Origin: Cokeromyces recurvatus
Taxonomy: Eukaryota > Mucoromycota > Mucoromycetes > Mucorales > Mucoraceae
Direction of reading: 5' to 3'
Assembly (NCBI RefSeq): GCF_025118155.1
Contig: NW_026251416.1
Location: 124,001-188,000, forward strand
Length of the DNA stretch: 64,000 nucleotides
Shown: piece after piece, positions 35,803 through 48,397 of the stretch
How positions within the stretch are numbered: position 1 is the first letter of the stretch
Layout of the letters: each line of letters begins with the position of its first letter
Notes under the pieces: model-generated
The model's database searches: none
The model's input: only the letters and a program-made list of their open reading frames with translations
Told to the model about the DNA's origin: nothing
Program-made: the position numbers and the translations under genes

Positions 35803-37868
35803 TTTCTGTAATGAACAAAATTTTACAAAAAAAAAGAAGAAAAAAAGAAGAAAAAAAGAGAGAGAAAGAAACGATGTAGAAGAAAAATAAGCTCCACACT
35901 ATTTTTTTTTTTTAAAAAAAAGATAATGATTGATAGTCTTTGACAACAATGATTTCTTAATAAATCAAAAGAATAAAGTCTTGTAGTAAAAGAAGATATA
36001 CAAGATCAAGATCAACATGACTATCCCTTTTTCGTTAAATGAAACCGTATCTAATAACTTCGCTTTACTACAAGAAAAAATTTTTTTTTCTTTAATAGTA
36101 AACGGAGAGTTAATTTTATTAAATTAACAAAGATAGAGTGATAACAACAACAGCGTATAATAACTGAAAATCATTCTTTCTTGTTATTCATTATTTTATA
36201 CTTGAAAATAAATAAGTAATGTATTATTATGTAATTTCTGTTCGATTGATTAATTGAAACATCTGATAATGATTGAAAAATAGGCAATCTCCTTTTTCTC
36301 TACTCTTTTTTTTTGTTTTGTTTTGTTAATTATTAGCAATTGAATATAATAGCTAGCAAATAACAATTATTAGCGTCTTTACTATCATCATCCGTTATCA
36401 GCCAAGCTTATAGTTTACTACATTATGTTATATTTCGTAAACATTATTATCAATCAGGGCCCAAATATAGGAATAAGATCATGAAATCTATTTGCCCGAT
36501 TGGATAAAATTATAGTTTGATCAAAACGACCACATATTCATTCGAGGGCGGATAATCAAAAAACCGGAGATTCGATTTTCTTTTTTATACAGAAAATAAA
36601 ATACTACTGTCAAGAGGCTTGTCCATCTATGTACATTTAATATCAATAAAGCTTTTTTTACATTTTATAGACAGATATCAAATAATAGAGTAGTAAAAAA
36701 AAAAAGATATAAATTTATATATGTATATATGTATTAGGTAATATTATGGAAGAGGAACCCTTGTTTTTGTTACTAATATCACTACTACTACGACTATCAT
36801 TACTTCTACAACAACAACAACAATAACAACAACAACAACAACAACAAATACTACTACTACGACTATTACTACTACTACTATTAAAAAACAACGATTGGTA
36901 CAAAATGAGGTAAAACATCTTATTTCCTAATTTAGCCTACAATGTACCATGGATAATACTTTTGTCATTTTTTTTTTTTTGAATAAAGTATCACGAGTTC
37001 AATTCTTACTCAAAAAAAATAGGCTTGTGTTATTTATATAATCTGTTGTCACAATTTTTCTTTTTCCTTAAAGGGATAATAAAAGCCCTTATTTACCTTT
37101 TTAAAAGCACAGACCACTAACGACATTACGTGGTACAACTTGTTTACTTTTCATGTATGACAAGTAAAGAACAAAAAGTCAACTTCTATTATTCATTTAT
37201 TATAAAGAACAAGAGGGGTGAACGAAGCAAAATCGGAGAGGGGGAAAACCTATAAACGTTCATTTGTTGGCAATGTATGTAACGGACTCACAAATCGAAT
37301 GTCGCAGTTGTGCGGGGAGGAATTTTTATTTTTTAAATGTCACTTATCATTTGCATGTTATCTTTCGGCGATTAAAAATCTTTTTTTTTTTTGTATATTT
37401 TCATTCATTATAGTAAGAAATGAAACCTGTTTCTTCATAAAAGATCTTACCATTTTTAGGGGACACAATATACTCATTTATAGGCAAATGATAGATAAAA
37501 CATTTCTCCCTTGCTCGGGTGCTCTCTAAGACAAAAAAAAAATCTAACCAAAGATTTTGTTCTTCTTTATAGACACACTTTTTTTTTTTTTTTTTTTTTT
37601 TTTTGAGAAAGAATATATAAATAAAAGAAGATTTCATTCATTTCTGAAACTTTTCTCTTTTTTTATTTTTTTTTTTTAACTTTGTTATATAAAAAATATA
37701 TCCTTTTGTTGTATACAATCATTTTATAATAGCCGATATTATTTTAATATTAGACTTCGTATAAACTAAACTTTTGTAGTTTCATACATTTTTTTTTATT
37801 TTAATTTATTTATAAATACCTTTTATTATTATTTAATTACTTTTTTTTTATATTAATCTTAATTGATC
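35803..37868. other. Long promoter region upstream of the H+-ATPase
   Basis: About 2 kb between divergent starts. It contains trinucleotide repeats (36781-36881), AT-rich runs and, in the last 250 bp before 37869, T-rich tracts that probably form the core promoter and 5' UTR. No gene is supported. The length fits a strongly regulated gene. Confidence 0.45.
36781..36881. repeat. ACA/ACT trinucleotide repeat tract
   Basis: Imperfect (ACT)n-(ACA)n-(ACT)n tract of about 100 bp. It opens a spurious poly-Ser/Cys frame on the minus strand that I do not consider a gene. Confidence 0.8.
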
Positions 37869-40800
37869 ATGGCTGACGAACATCCTCGCGCCAAGGTCAC
37901 TGGTGATATCAACACAATCACTGTAGAAGACCTCTATGATAAAGACAAATATGATCTCTCTACTATGGAGCATCAAGATGTTATGCAACTTTTACAGTAC
38001 GTATTCCTATTGAAATTGTTTTGTACATTTTTTTTTTGTTTAGATTAAATTAATTTTTAAATTATGTAGAACACAACCTGAAGGTTTAACATCATCTGAA
38101 GCCCAAAAGCGTCATGAAAAGTTTGGTTATAACAAACTCGAGACAAAGGAAGTTAACCCTTTCCTTCAATTCTTGGGCTTTATGTGGAATCCCCTTTCTT
38201 GGGTTATGGAAGCTGCTGCTCTTGTCGCTATTGCTGTGTCTAACGGTGGCGGTCAACCACCAGATTACCCAGATTTTATTGGTATTATTATTTTGTTGTT
38301 TGCTAACGCTACTATTGGTTTCTTGGAAGAACGTCAAGCTGGTAATGCTGTCAAGGCTCTTATGGATTCTCTTGCTCCTGAATGTAAAGTAAAGCGTGAT
38401 GGTGAATGGAAGACTCTTGAAGCTTCTGAACTTGTTCCCGGTGATATCATTAGTATTAAGCTTGGTGATGTCGTTCCTGCTGATGGTCGTTTACTTTCTG
38501 TAAGTTTTTTTTTTCTAAATCAGAAATTAAATGATGCGGACTATTTTTTTTTTAAAAAAAAAAGACCGCAAAAAAAAATCTTATTTTTGCTATTCAAAAC
38601 CCATGTTCTAATTATTATTTTTTTTATAATTTGTTTCATATATGTAATAGGCTCATGGTGATGTATCTATTGATCAAGCTGCTCTTACTGGTGAATCCTT
38701 ACCTGTTGGTAAAGATGTTGGTGACGAAATTTTCTCAGGTTCTACTGTAAAGCAAGGTGAAGCCGAAGCTGTCATTATTGGTACTGGTACTAATACTTTC
38801 TTCGGTCGTGCTGCTAAACTTGTTGGTGAAGCTGGTGATGATACTGGTCACTTGCAAACCATTTTGGCCAAGATTGGTAACTTCTGTCTTTGTGTTATTG
38901 GTCTTTTCATGGTTATTGTCATTATTGTTCAATATGCTGGTTTCCACTATGCTTACAGACGTGGTATTAACAACGTTCTTGTCTTGCTCATTGGTGGTAT
39001 TCCAATTGCTATGCCTACTGTACTTTCCGTTACTTTGGCTATTGGTGCTAAGCAACTTGCTGAACACATGGCTATCGTCACTCGTATTACAGCTATTGAA
39101 GAAATGGCCGCTGTCACAATTTTGTGTTCTGATAAGACAGGTACTCTTACATTGAACAAGCTTATTGTTGATAAGCCTACCATCAAGACTTATTCTCCTG
39201 AATACGACGGTGATTATGTCATTCGTTTGTCTGCTTATGCCTCTCGTACTGAAAACCAAGATGCTATCGATTTCTGTATTGTCAATTCCTTACCTGATCC
39301 CTCTAAGGCTCGTGATGGTATCACTGAATTGCAATTCAAGCCCTTCAATCCTGTCATTAAGCGTACTGAAATTACTTATAAGCAAAATGCAGATGGTAAG
39401 GTGATCCGTGTCACAAAGGGTATGTCACACAAGATTTTGGATCTCTGTACTCGTGATAAGACCGAAGCCGTTATTCAAGCTCTTAACGATGATGTCGATG
39501 AATTCGCTCGTCGTGGTCTTCGTGCTCTTGCTGTCGCTATTGAAGAGGTACCCTCCGGTAACTTTGAAGATGAAGGTAATGGTTTCAAGCTTGTCGGTCT
39601 TTTGCCCATTTATGATCCTCCTCGTTCTGATACTAAGGAAACAATTGATCGTGCTATCGCTCTTGGTGTCTCTGTTAAGATGATCACTGGTGATCAACTT
39701 GCTATCGCTAAGGAAACAGGTCGTCGTCTTGGTATGGGTGATAACATGTTCTTGTCAAAGACCTTGAAGGATGGTCCCCCTGCTGGATCTGGTTATACTG
39801 ATACTGATCAAATGGTTCTTCATGCTGATGGTTTCGCTGGTGTCTATCCTGAACACAAGTATGAAATTGTCGAACGTCTTCAAAATATGGGACACATGGT
39901 TGCCATGACTGGTGATGGTGTTAATGATGCCCCCGCTCTTTCAAAGGCTAATGTCGGTGTCGCTGTTGCTGATGCCTCTGATGCTGCTCGTTCTGCTGCT
40001 GATATCGTCTTGACTGCCCCCGGTCTCTCCACTATTGTCGAAGCCATCATTGGTTCACGTCAAATTTTCCAACGTATGCGTAACTATTCTATTTATACAT
40101 GTTCTGTTACCATTCGTATCGTCGTTGGTTTCTCTATCCTTATCTGGGCTTTCGAATTCGATTTCCCTCCCTTCATGGTTTTGATTATTGCTATGCTTAA
40201 TGATGGTACTATCATGACTATCTCTAAGGATCGTGTCCGGCCTTCACCTTTCCCTAACTCTTGGAATTTACGTGAAATTTTCTCCTATGCCATCGTCTAT
40301 GGTCTTTACCTTACTGCCTCTACTGTTGTCTTTGTTGCAGTTGCTCTCAAGTCCACTTGGTTCCATCGTAAGTTTGGTGTTGAAGTCATTCATAACCCCA
40401 ACCATTTCGTTCTTCACTCTGCTGTTTACCTTCAAGTCTCTACCATCTCTCAAGGTTTGATTTTCATTACTCGTTCTCGTACTTGGTTCTTCCTTGAACG
40501 TCCTTCTCTCTTCCTTATTTGTGCTTTCATTGTTGCTCAATTGGTTGCTACCTTTATTGCTGTTTACGCCAACTGGGGCTTTACTGACATTCAAGGTTGT
40601 GGTTGGAGCTGGGCTGGTATTGCTTGGATTTGGTAAGTTTTCTTATTCATATTTTTTTTTTTCCATTCATCATCAAACAAAACAACAACTCACTCTTATT
40701 TTTTATTTATTTCATTTTAAATAGGAACTTTGTTTGGTTCGCTCCTATGGATCTTATCAAATTCGCTATGCAAAGATTATTCGAACCCAAGACAGGAGGT

Positions 40801-41037
40801 GACCTCGAAGCTAATAAGGCTGCTGCCACTCGTCGTGCCTCAGCTGTCTCTTCTTCCTCTGGTCGTTACTATGCTAACCGTACTAAATCTCTCAAGTCTC
40901 TTGAACGTCCTCAAAACCTTGTTCAAAAGGTCATGGGTCAATCCGGAAAGAAACTTGATCCCAAGGAAATGCGTCGTCTTTCCTCTGTACAAACCTCTCA
41001 TGCTGCTCGTGTCCTCTCTGGCGGTAATAATAACTAA
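37869..41037 (+). CDS. PMA1: Plasma-membrane H+-ATPase (P3A type)
   Basis: Exons 37869-37996, 38070-38499, 38651-40632 and 40725-41037 give 950 residues. The pump exports protons at the plasma membrane, setting the gradient for nutrient uptake. Canonical motifs are present: LTGESLPV (actuator TGES), CSDKTGTLT with the phosphorylated Asp at D347, [51 protein letters not shown], and the M5/M6 region. There are about ten hydrophobic helices. The C-terminal tail (from about 850) is Arg/Ser/Thr-rich, like the autoinhibitory regulatory domain of fungal Pma1. Codon use is strongly biased to GGT, CTT, GTC, AAG and CGT, unlike neighbouring genes, which suggests high expression. The start follows a T-rich leader. 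Confidence 0.97.
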
Positions 41038-41506
41038 AATAATTAATCTCTCCCTTCCCTCTTCTTTTTATTTTCTTTTTTTATAATATTACATTTTATA
41101 ATACACATTTAGAATTTTTCTTTTTCTCTCTCTTTTTTTTTTTTTTTAATAACTTTTTTTATTATTATTAATAAGTTTAATTTTAAAAAAATGCAATAAA
41201 TTACACATATATTTAAAAAATAGAATAAAATATAGAATATCCTAATAAAACAAGCTATAGATACTTTTTTTTTTTTTTTTTTTTTTAATAAAGATATTAT
41301 AAAATGAAAAAAGGAAATATTATGTAACGACTTTTTATTTTTTTTTCTTTTTTTTGACATGAACGATTTTTCCCACGAAAATAAAAAATAAAAGAGGAAA
41401 TCAAAGTTATTTTTCACACGGCTTCCAAACGATCTATTTATTTATTTATTTTATCTTTTTTTTTTATCTTTTTTTTTATCTATTTATTTATCCATTCATA
41501 AAAAGT
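41038..41506. other. Spacer between PMA1 and BCKDHA
   Basis: AT-rich with many T runs (including about 41264-41286). It holds the PMA1 3' UTR and the BCKDHA promoter; no gene. Confidence 0.5.
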
Positions 41507-43203
41507 ATGCTTAATAGAACTAAATCATTGCTTCTAAAAAGCCCAATTTTACTACAACAACAACAACCAAAAAGATGGCTTACGGTTACTTCAAAGGTAT
41601 GTCATAGTAAATTAGACTTTTTTTTTTTTTTGGTTCTGTCATAATCATAATAGCTTCTTTCTTCTTCCCCGAATTTTATTGAATAGTTATTGAATGTAAC
41701 GAATGTGGCAGAGTCTAGAAGGCTATCGGATAATGAGAATAATAGCAGAGAGCATATCATTCAATCGTCTGCTAGTATATGGTCTTCTGCTGATAGATTT
41801 ACAAACGAGTTGACATTCTTTAAAAATCAAGATGTTCTTAAAGCATATCGTGTGATGGATCATACAGGAACTGTGTTGATACCTGAACATGATCCTAATC
41901 TGTCCAAGGATCAAGTCATTCAATGTTATAAAAACATGTTATTCTTACATACAATGGATGGTATTCTTTATGATGCTCAACGTCAGGGTCGTATTAGTTT
42001 CTATATGACGCATTATGGTGAAGAAGCTATGATTGGCAGTGCAGCTGCTTTATCACCTGAAGATGTTGTTTTTGGACAAGTAAGAATTTTTATTATTATA
42101 ATAGACAGATGTATATATGTAGATATATATGCATATTTATATACTTGTATATCTACATATATATATATATATCTACATACATACTTATATATCTACATAT
42201 ACATATATACTTATTTATATACTTATTTATTTAAATCATTTATATACACTCAAGTATCGTGAGGCTTTTATGCTGGTTCATCGTGGTTTTACTTTGGATG
42301 AATTTCTTAGTCAATGCTTTTCAAATGAATTAGATCTTGGTAAAGGCAGACAAATGCCTGTTCATTATGGCTCAAAACGTTTAAACTTTCAGACCATTTC
42401 ATCTCCTTTGGGAACTCAAATCCCTCAAGCTGCTGGTGCTGCTTATGCATTAAAAATGTCTGGTACAAATGCATGCACACTTTGTTTCTTTGGAGAAGGT
42501 GCTGCTTCAGAAGGTGATTTCCATGCAGGCCTTAATATGGCTGCTACCTTGAAATGTCCTGTTGTTTTCTTTTGGTAAAAAAATGATTGAATGAATTGAA
42601 TTCAACTCTTTCTATATATATGTTCATATTTATTTATTTTATGTCTATTCTAGTCGTAATAATGGGTATGCTATCTCTACACCTTCTTCTGAACAATATA
42701 AAGGGGATGGCATTGCTAGTCGTGGTATTGGCTATGGTATGGATACCATTCGAGTAGATGGTAATGATATCTGGGCTATTTATAATGCTACAAAGACAGC
42801 TAGAGAAATGGCTATCAAGGAACAAAGACCTGTCCTGATTGAAGCCATGACCTATCGTATTGGTCATCATAGTACCTCAGATGATTCTACAAAATATCGT
42901 GATCGAAAGGAAGTTGAAGAAAGAGCTAAATTTGATAATCCAATCACTCGTCTAAGACGTTACATGGAATTGAAGGATTGGTGGACTCAAGAAGAAGAAG
43001 ATGATTATCGTAAACAAATTAAAAAGGATATTTTAAAAAGCTTCAGTGCCGCTGAAAAGAGAAAGAAGCCTGCTATCAAACATCTCTTTACAGATGTTTA
43101 TGATGAATTAACTCCAAATCTTATTCAACAGCAAAAGGAACTTGAAGAATTGATAAAGAAATACCCCGAATATTACAATTTAGATGAATTTGCTTCAAAT
43201 TAG
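41507..43203 (+). CDS. BCKDHA: Branched-chain 2-oxoacid dehydrogenase E1 alpha
   Basis: Exons 41507-41596, 41687-42079, 42255-42574 and 42654-43203 give 450 residues. It is the thiamine-diphosphate-dependent decarboxylase subunit of the mitochondrial complex degrading the 2-oxoacids of Leu, Ile and Val. Exon 1 is a basic, Ser/Leu/Gln-rich presequence ([15 protein letters not shown] then QQPKRW). Key motifs are YRVMDHTG near the N-terminus, [14 protein letters not shown], the ThDP-binding [16 protein letters not shown] ending in RNNGYAIST, and the phosphorylation loop [13 protein letters not shown], whose serine is the kinase target in animals. BCKDH alpha fits better than pyruvate dehydrogenase alpha because of MTHYGEEA and [10 protein letters not shown]. 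cerevisiae lacks this complex, so its presence fits an early-diverging fungus. Confidence 0.95.
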
Positions 43204-43434
43204 ATCGTTGCTATAATCAAAAAAAGAAAAGGTTTCTTCTAAGCCCGTCTTTTCTTTTTTAAATAAACTCCTCTCTTAAACAACATTTATGGATGGACAT
43301 GTTTCTTTGTTGTTCATTTAAATACTATGCTAACTAAAAAAAAAGGACCTGCCATTCTTCATTTAGATAAAGTACGGGCCATATTGGAATTAAAGCCTTC
43401 TTTTTTTTAACCAAGTTTACAGTGTCATTAAATA

Positions 43435-43500
43435 TCTTTCTGTAGTATATAAATCATATATTTACAATCTTTCTGCAGTATATAAATCATATCTTTACAC
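43435..43500. repeat. 33-bp tandem direct repeat
   Basis: Two adjacent copies (43435-43467 and 43468-43500) of a unit beginning TCTTTCTG(T/C)AGTATATAAA, differing at about three positions. Each contains a TATATAA box-like element, about 175-240 bp before the ArfGAP start, so they may be duplicated core-promoter elements. Confidence 0.8.
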
Positions 43501-43672
43501 TCTTTTTCTCCTTTTTCCTTTTTAGAGAGAGAAAAAAAAGGAGTTTTCGAAAACGAACTGTCTCTGATTGATCATTACAAACAAATTTGGAAAGCGAACA
43601 TAATAAAAAAAAATAAAAAAAAAAAAATAATCTCCTCCTCTTTTTTATTATTATTTAAATAGAATTAATATT

Positions 43673-45092
43673 ATGCCAACACTTGATATAAGAGGATGCT
43701 TAGAAGATTCTCCTATATTCAGAAAACGCATCCATTCTCATGAAGATTCCATTCATAGTTTTGAGCAATCCTTGAAAACTTTAATTAAACTCGCTCGTTC
43801 ACAAGTTGAAATATCCACTGGTAAATCTTCTTCATCATCTCTTCTTTGCTTTTCTTTAATCCTTTCTTTTTTTTTTTTTTTCATCTAGCTTATAGTCAAC
43901 AACAAAACGATTTAGCTCGTGAATTTTTATCTTTTGCACAAGCTCAAGATGATCCTATCGTTGGTAAAAACACAATTGTAACTCTTGGGGAAAAAAAGAA
44001 AAAAAGAAAAAAGACTCATCTACTTGTTATTAGCTCAAGCTTTAGATAAGTTTGGTAAATCAATTTTTGAAGTAGAAAAGAGCCGACATATGCATGTAAG
44101 ACGATGATGTGTGTTTTTTTTTTATATTTGTATGATTAGTAGTATTCATTTGCAGGGTTTTTTTCTTTCTTTATCTCTTTCTCTCTCTCTATTACCGGTT
44201 TTAAGAATACACATATAGTTGACACTTTTATCGAGCCACTTAATGAGTTTGTGAAGAGCACCATTGGACCTTTAAAAGTAAAGTACCCACACACACACAT
44301 ATATATATATATACAATTATACAGAGAGAGAGAGAGAGAGAGAGGCAAATATTTACAGAATCTCTCATGTTCAATAATTGTTAGGAATTAAGAAAGAGAT
44401 TTGAAAAGTCAAGTGATGATGTTGACTTGGCTTTATCGAGATATATGAGTAAGAAACCCAAAGATCCGACTTTACAGGAGGTAAAATAGATATATGGATA
44501 TGACATGTATTATATATAACTAAAGAAGATAATAATACCGTTATCCATATAGTCTGCAATTGAATTAGCCGATAGTAGAAAAGCGTTTCATAAAGTATAT
44601 ATGGATTATGTATTAAAATTAAATGATATAGAAGCAAAGAAAAAAATTGATTATATGGAAAATGTAATAAGTTAAATTTTTCTTTACAAATATAGCAAAA
44701 AAAAAAAAAAAAAAAACTCATATACTTCTTGTAATTAAAGGTACTTGCATACATGTATACTGAATCAGCATTTCATCATCAATGCTATGAAGTTTTAAAA
44801 GATCTAGAACCTTATATGCGTGATTTGACAGGTGAGCTATATCCTATATTTATACATTTAACGTATTTTATTCCTCTCTACTAATATGAATTTATTTATT
44901 TACTTTTTAGGATTGTTACATGATGTATGATTTATTTTATAAATTATATAATATTTATATGCATATTATTAACATGTGCCTCTTTAGTCAAGGGAAAGAT
45001 ATGAGGAAGATTCTCGAGAATGTCTTGTTTATCAACAAATTTGTGAACAGGTACAAAAAAGAATTAAAGAAGAATAGATGATGATATGTATG

Positions 45093-45128
<36 letters not shown>

Positions 45129-47018
45129 ATACAATTGAAGAATATAACCCAATGCAAGTGAATGGAAGTATGGCAACTGAAGAAACACCTAATGCTCATA
45201 AATCAGGTTATCTTTTTGAAAGAAAGCATGGACGCGTGTATCAAAGTTGGTCCAGAAAATATTATAGTATTGTTGATGGTGAATTAATGTGTACAACCCG
45301 TAATTCAAAGGTACAAAAAAAAATTGTATATATACAAATATATGCTTATTATGTTTCCTTTTTTTTTTGTAGTCTTCGTCTAAAGAAGATGATGGATGTC
45401 AAGTCTATAATTTGCGTGTATGTAGTGTAAAGTTGGCAGATAGTTATGATAGAAGATTTTGTTTTGAACTTATTTCCCCAAACAAGTAATACACTGCATG
45501 GAAATGTAGAGGAAGATCCAAACTAATACAATTTTATATATGTAAGAGTTTTAGTATTACAAGCTGAAAATGAACAAGACATGAATGAATGGATTACCAG
45601 TATACGTACTGCAAGTCAAATGGCATTAAATTCTGATAAAGCACCAAGATATGCTCAACAAGCACCTAATCTTCGAAAAGTAATTCCTTATTGCATAACG
45701 CATGTACACATAACTGACTTTTTATTTTATTTTTTTTTACAGAGTATTTTAGAAATATCTTTGAATAAATCACATGTAGAAGAGGACAAAGATGAAGAAC
45801 AAAGTAATAAAGAATCTCTCAAGATGATTCGAAAAGTAGAAGGAAATGATGTATGTGCTGATTGTGGTGCCAAGGATCCAGAGTGGGCATGTACAAATCT
45901 AGGTATCATTGTATGTATTGAATGCTCAGGTATTCATAGAAGCTTGGGTGTTCATGTCAGTAAGGTTCGATCTATTGTTTTAGATAAATGGGATTCAAAT
46001 TCAATCGAGGTAATACATAGTGTCGAAAATCAAATTATTTATATTTATTGATCTATTTTATATATAAATATATTATATATAAAAAAAAAGGTAATGTTAA
46101 AGTTGGGTAACAAGATAGGGAATAGTATTTATGAAGCTTTAGTTCCTGAAAATATGGAATCTCTTCGAATTCAGACTAATTCAAATAGGTATTTTTTTTT
46201 TTTTTTTTTTTTTTGTAAAATAATATATAGTTTGTATTCATGTATCTTATAGAATGGATCGCGATTTATGGATTACTGAAAAATATGTCAAGAAAACATT
46301 TGTAACACCTAGTATTTTGGATCAAGAATCTTTAGATAAGGTAAACCGTTATACAATAGATAAAGATATATATATATATATAATACCTATGTAGGAGTTT
46401 TGGAATGCAGTGATTGAGGGAAGACTAGATAGATCACTCAAATGTCTTGCTCAGGGTGCTCATGTTGATTACAAAAATCCAGATGATGGTCTCAAGACAG
46501 CTTTACATAAAATAGTAGATAAAGATGACCAAGTCCTTGTTGAATTTCTATTACAACGTCTAAGCGATATAAATCAGCAAGATGCTCGAGGTTGGACTGC
46601 ACTTCATTATGCTGCTGTTAATAATAATGTTCAACTTGTCTTGGCCTTATTAAAGAGACATGCAAAAGCAGATATAAAAGATAATTCAAACATGGTAAAT
46701 GTATAAATGTATTGAAATATTTATTCTATATTAATTTTTTTTTTAATAAAGTCACCATTGGATTTAGCGGTTGATAGACAAAGTGTGCAGGCAGTAACAG
46801 CATTACGTCTTTTTGTATTCGATAAACAACATAATGCTTCCCCTTCAAGCTCATTAGATTTTGGATTTCGAGAAGCCATGTCATCTTTTAAATACACAAA
46901 TAATGATCGAGCATCTCATTCAGCAGTTGATTTACGAAAAACGACTTCAATGGTACCCAAATCGAACGGCATACTTCATGATGATCAAAATAGTCAATTA
47001 TTACACGCAGAAAAGTAA
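43673..47018 (+). CDS. BAR-PH-ArfGAP-ankyrin protein (ACAP/ASAP type)
   Basis: Seventeen exons (43673-43820, 43889-43963, 44034-44095, 44206-44277, 44385-44480, 44553-44663, 44741-44831, 44911-44924, 44988-45050, 45128-45310, 45373-45485, 45547-45679, 45743-46009, 46091-46188, 46253-46340, 46395-46694, 46752-47018) close in phase to 726 residues. Residues 1-245 form a helical BAR-type membrane-curvature domain. A PH domain follows (about 264-380: [20 protein letters not shown]). The ArfGAP zinc finger is C425-x2-C428-x16-C445-x2-C448 with the catalytic arginine finger R453 in SGIHRSLG. Two to three ankyrin repeats follow ([13 protein letters not shown]). These proteins turn off Arf GTPases at endosomes or the plasma membrane; fungal relatives act in cortical actin and secretory traffic. 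Exon 8 is 14 bp. Confidence 0.95.
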
Positions 47019-47725
47019 TATACATATAACCACCCTCTTATTTTATATTTATAAATGTATATGTATAATTCATTTTATAAAGTCCCTTTCTTTTCTAAAA
47101 TAAATAAATAAATAAAAGAAAAGCGTATATGTATGTATCTTCTTTTAATAATTGACAGCATGTTATTATATGAGGGGAGGAAGAATAACATTTAAACTTT
47201 CAATAATACGTTATGACTGTATTTTGATGCAACAAGAATAATAATAATAACAACAACTTTCTTCCTTATTATTATTATTAACAAACAAACAAACAATAAA
47301 TAAGAAATAGGCAAAGACAATAATAGCCCAAACTCCTCTGTTTTTTTTTTTTTTTTTTTTTTTTGGCTTTTGTAGTATAGTGATTGCTTCAAGTCAAGAT
47401 GTTACTTTCCCTTCGCATCCTCTTTTTATCGTCATATACGAATGATTATATTATATTCGAGCAAAGTAATAATATAAGCCCTATGCTATATTTCAAAGTG
47501 TTAAAGCAACATAAGATGCAAGTACACTTCCAAACGCGAGGTTCTTATTATGTCCGAAAAAAGAAAGAATATATGGGGTTTCAAAAAAGTAGTATGTACG
47601 GTAACAAGTGCAGATATGTATATATAAAAATATATCTATCTATCTATCTACATCCATGACACCCATCGTTGTAAGGAGAACTGTCTCAATAACAAAAGGA
47701 AATAGATTACTTTTTTTTTTCTTTA

Positions 47726-47756
<31 letters not shown>

Positions 47757-47878
47757 TACACTATTTATTGACAATAAAAATACAGATAAAAGAGAAGATA
47801 GATTAAACAAAGCTTACTTCATACATAAAAATAAAAAATAAAAATAAAAAGATGGCAAGCAGGAGATATAAAGAAATC
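47019..47878. other. Convergent spacer
   Basis: Tail-to-tail region with an (ATA/AAT)n microsatellite (about 47727-47756) and a T run (about 47341-47364). Open frames are short and low complexity; no gene supported. Confidence 0.5.
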
Positions 47879-48397
47879 TTATTTGAAACCTTCTCCCCAA
47901 ATAAGACCAATAGTAGCAATACCAAGACAATAAAAGATAGTTGTATATAAGATACGGATATATCTGCTGTCTGTAACAAGCTCAGCAACGAAAAAGAAAA
48001 TAGATAAAGCAGTAACACACCAATTGATAATCATCGCACCACGAACTGAGCCGCGACCAAATGTATTTATGACATCCAAACTAATAAGAGCGAATAAATT
48101 ATTTGAAATGATCTGATGGCCCTTCTCTAAACGAGGGGCCAATGTACCATTAAGAGAGGGGGCGGCAATGAATTTTCTCCCTTGTGATTTTTCAGCATTT
48201 GACTCGTTATCTGATGGCCCAGTACCATTCGACATCGTTTCTTCAGAGAAGAATGCACGAACAACTGAAATAAGACCCCAAAAGACCCATAAGAGAGTGA
48301 CAGCAATCCACATGACACGACCATCATGTTGATCAAGGAATTCATCTTCAATAGGAATGAAAGCATTCTTGATGGGGAAATTATTGACTTCAGACAT
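47879..48397 (-). CDS. Orphan multi-pass membrane protein
   Basis: Single-exon frame of 172 residues. I do not recognise the family. Hydrophobic segments at about 28-48, 119-141 and 147-167, with a weaker one at about 96-112, predict a small integral membrane protein with three or four helices. Between helix 1 and the rest is a hydrophilic loop (about 51-95) rich in Ser, Asn and Glu. The N-terminus is acidic (IPIEDEFLDQHDG) with no cleavable signal peptide. A GRGSVRGAMIINW segment precedes helix 3. Codon use is unbiased and composition is protein-like (several Trp, Gly and Arg), supporting a real gene. Confidence 0.7.
   Translation of the reverse strand: MSEVNNFPIKNAFIPIEDEFLDQHDGRVMWIAVTLLWVFWGLISVVRAFFSEETMSNGTGPSDNESNAEKSQGRKFIAAPSLNGTLAPRLEKGHQIISNNLFALISLDVINTFGRGSVRGAMIINWCVTALSIFFFVAELVTDSRYIRILYTTIFYCLGIATIGLIWGEGFK

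Noticed and set aside
35657..35890. 77-codon plus-strand frame overlapping the first exons of the QNG1-type gene
   Set aside because: It overlaps exon 1 and intron 1 of a well-supported minus-strand gene and ends in a Lys-rich A tract.
38735..39697. Several long off-frame ORFs inside PMA1
   Set aside because: The P-type ATPase frame covers the region completely. Low stop density in other frames results from its codon bias.
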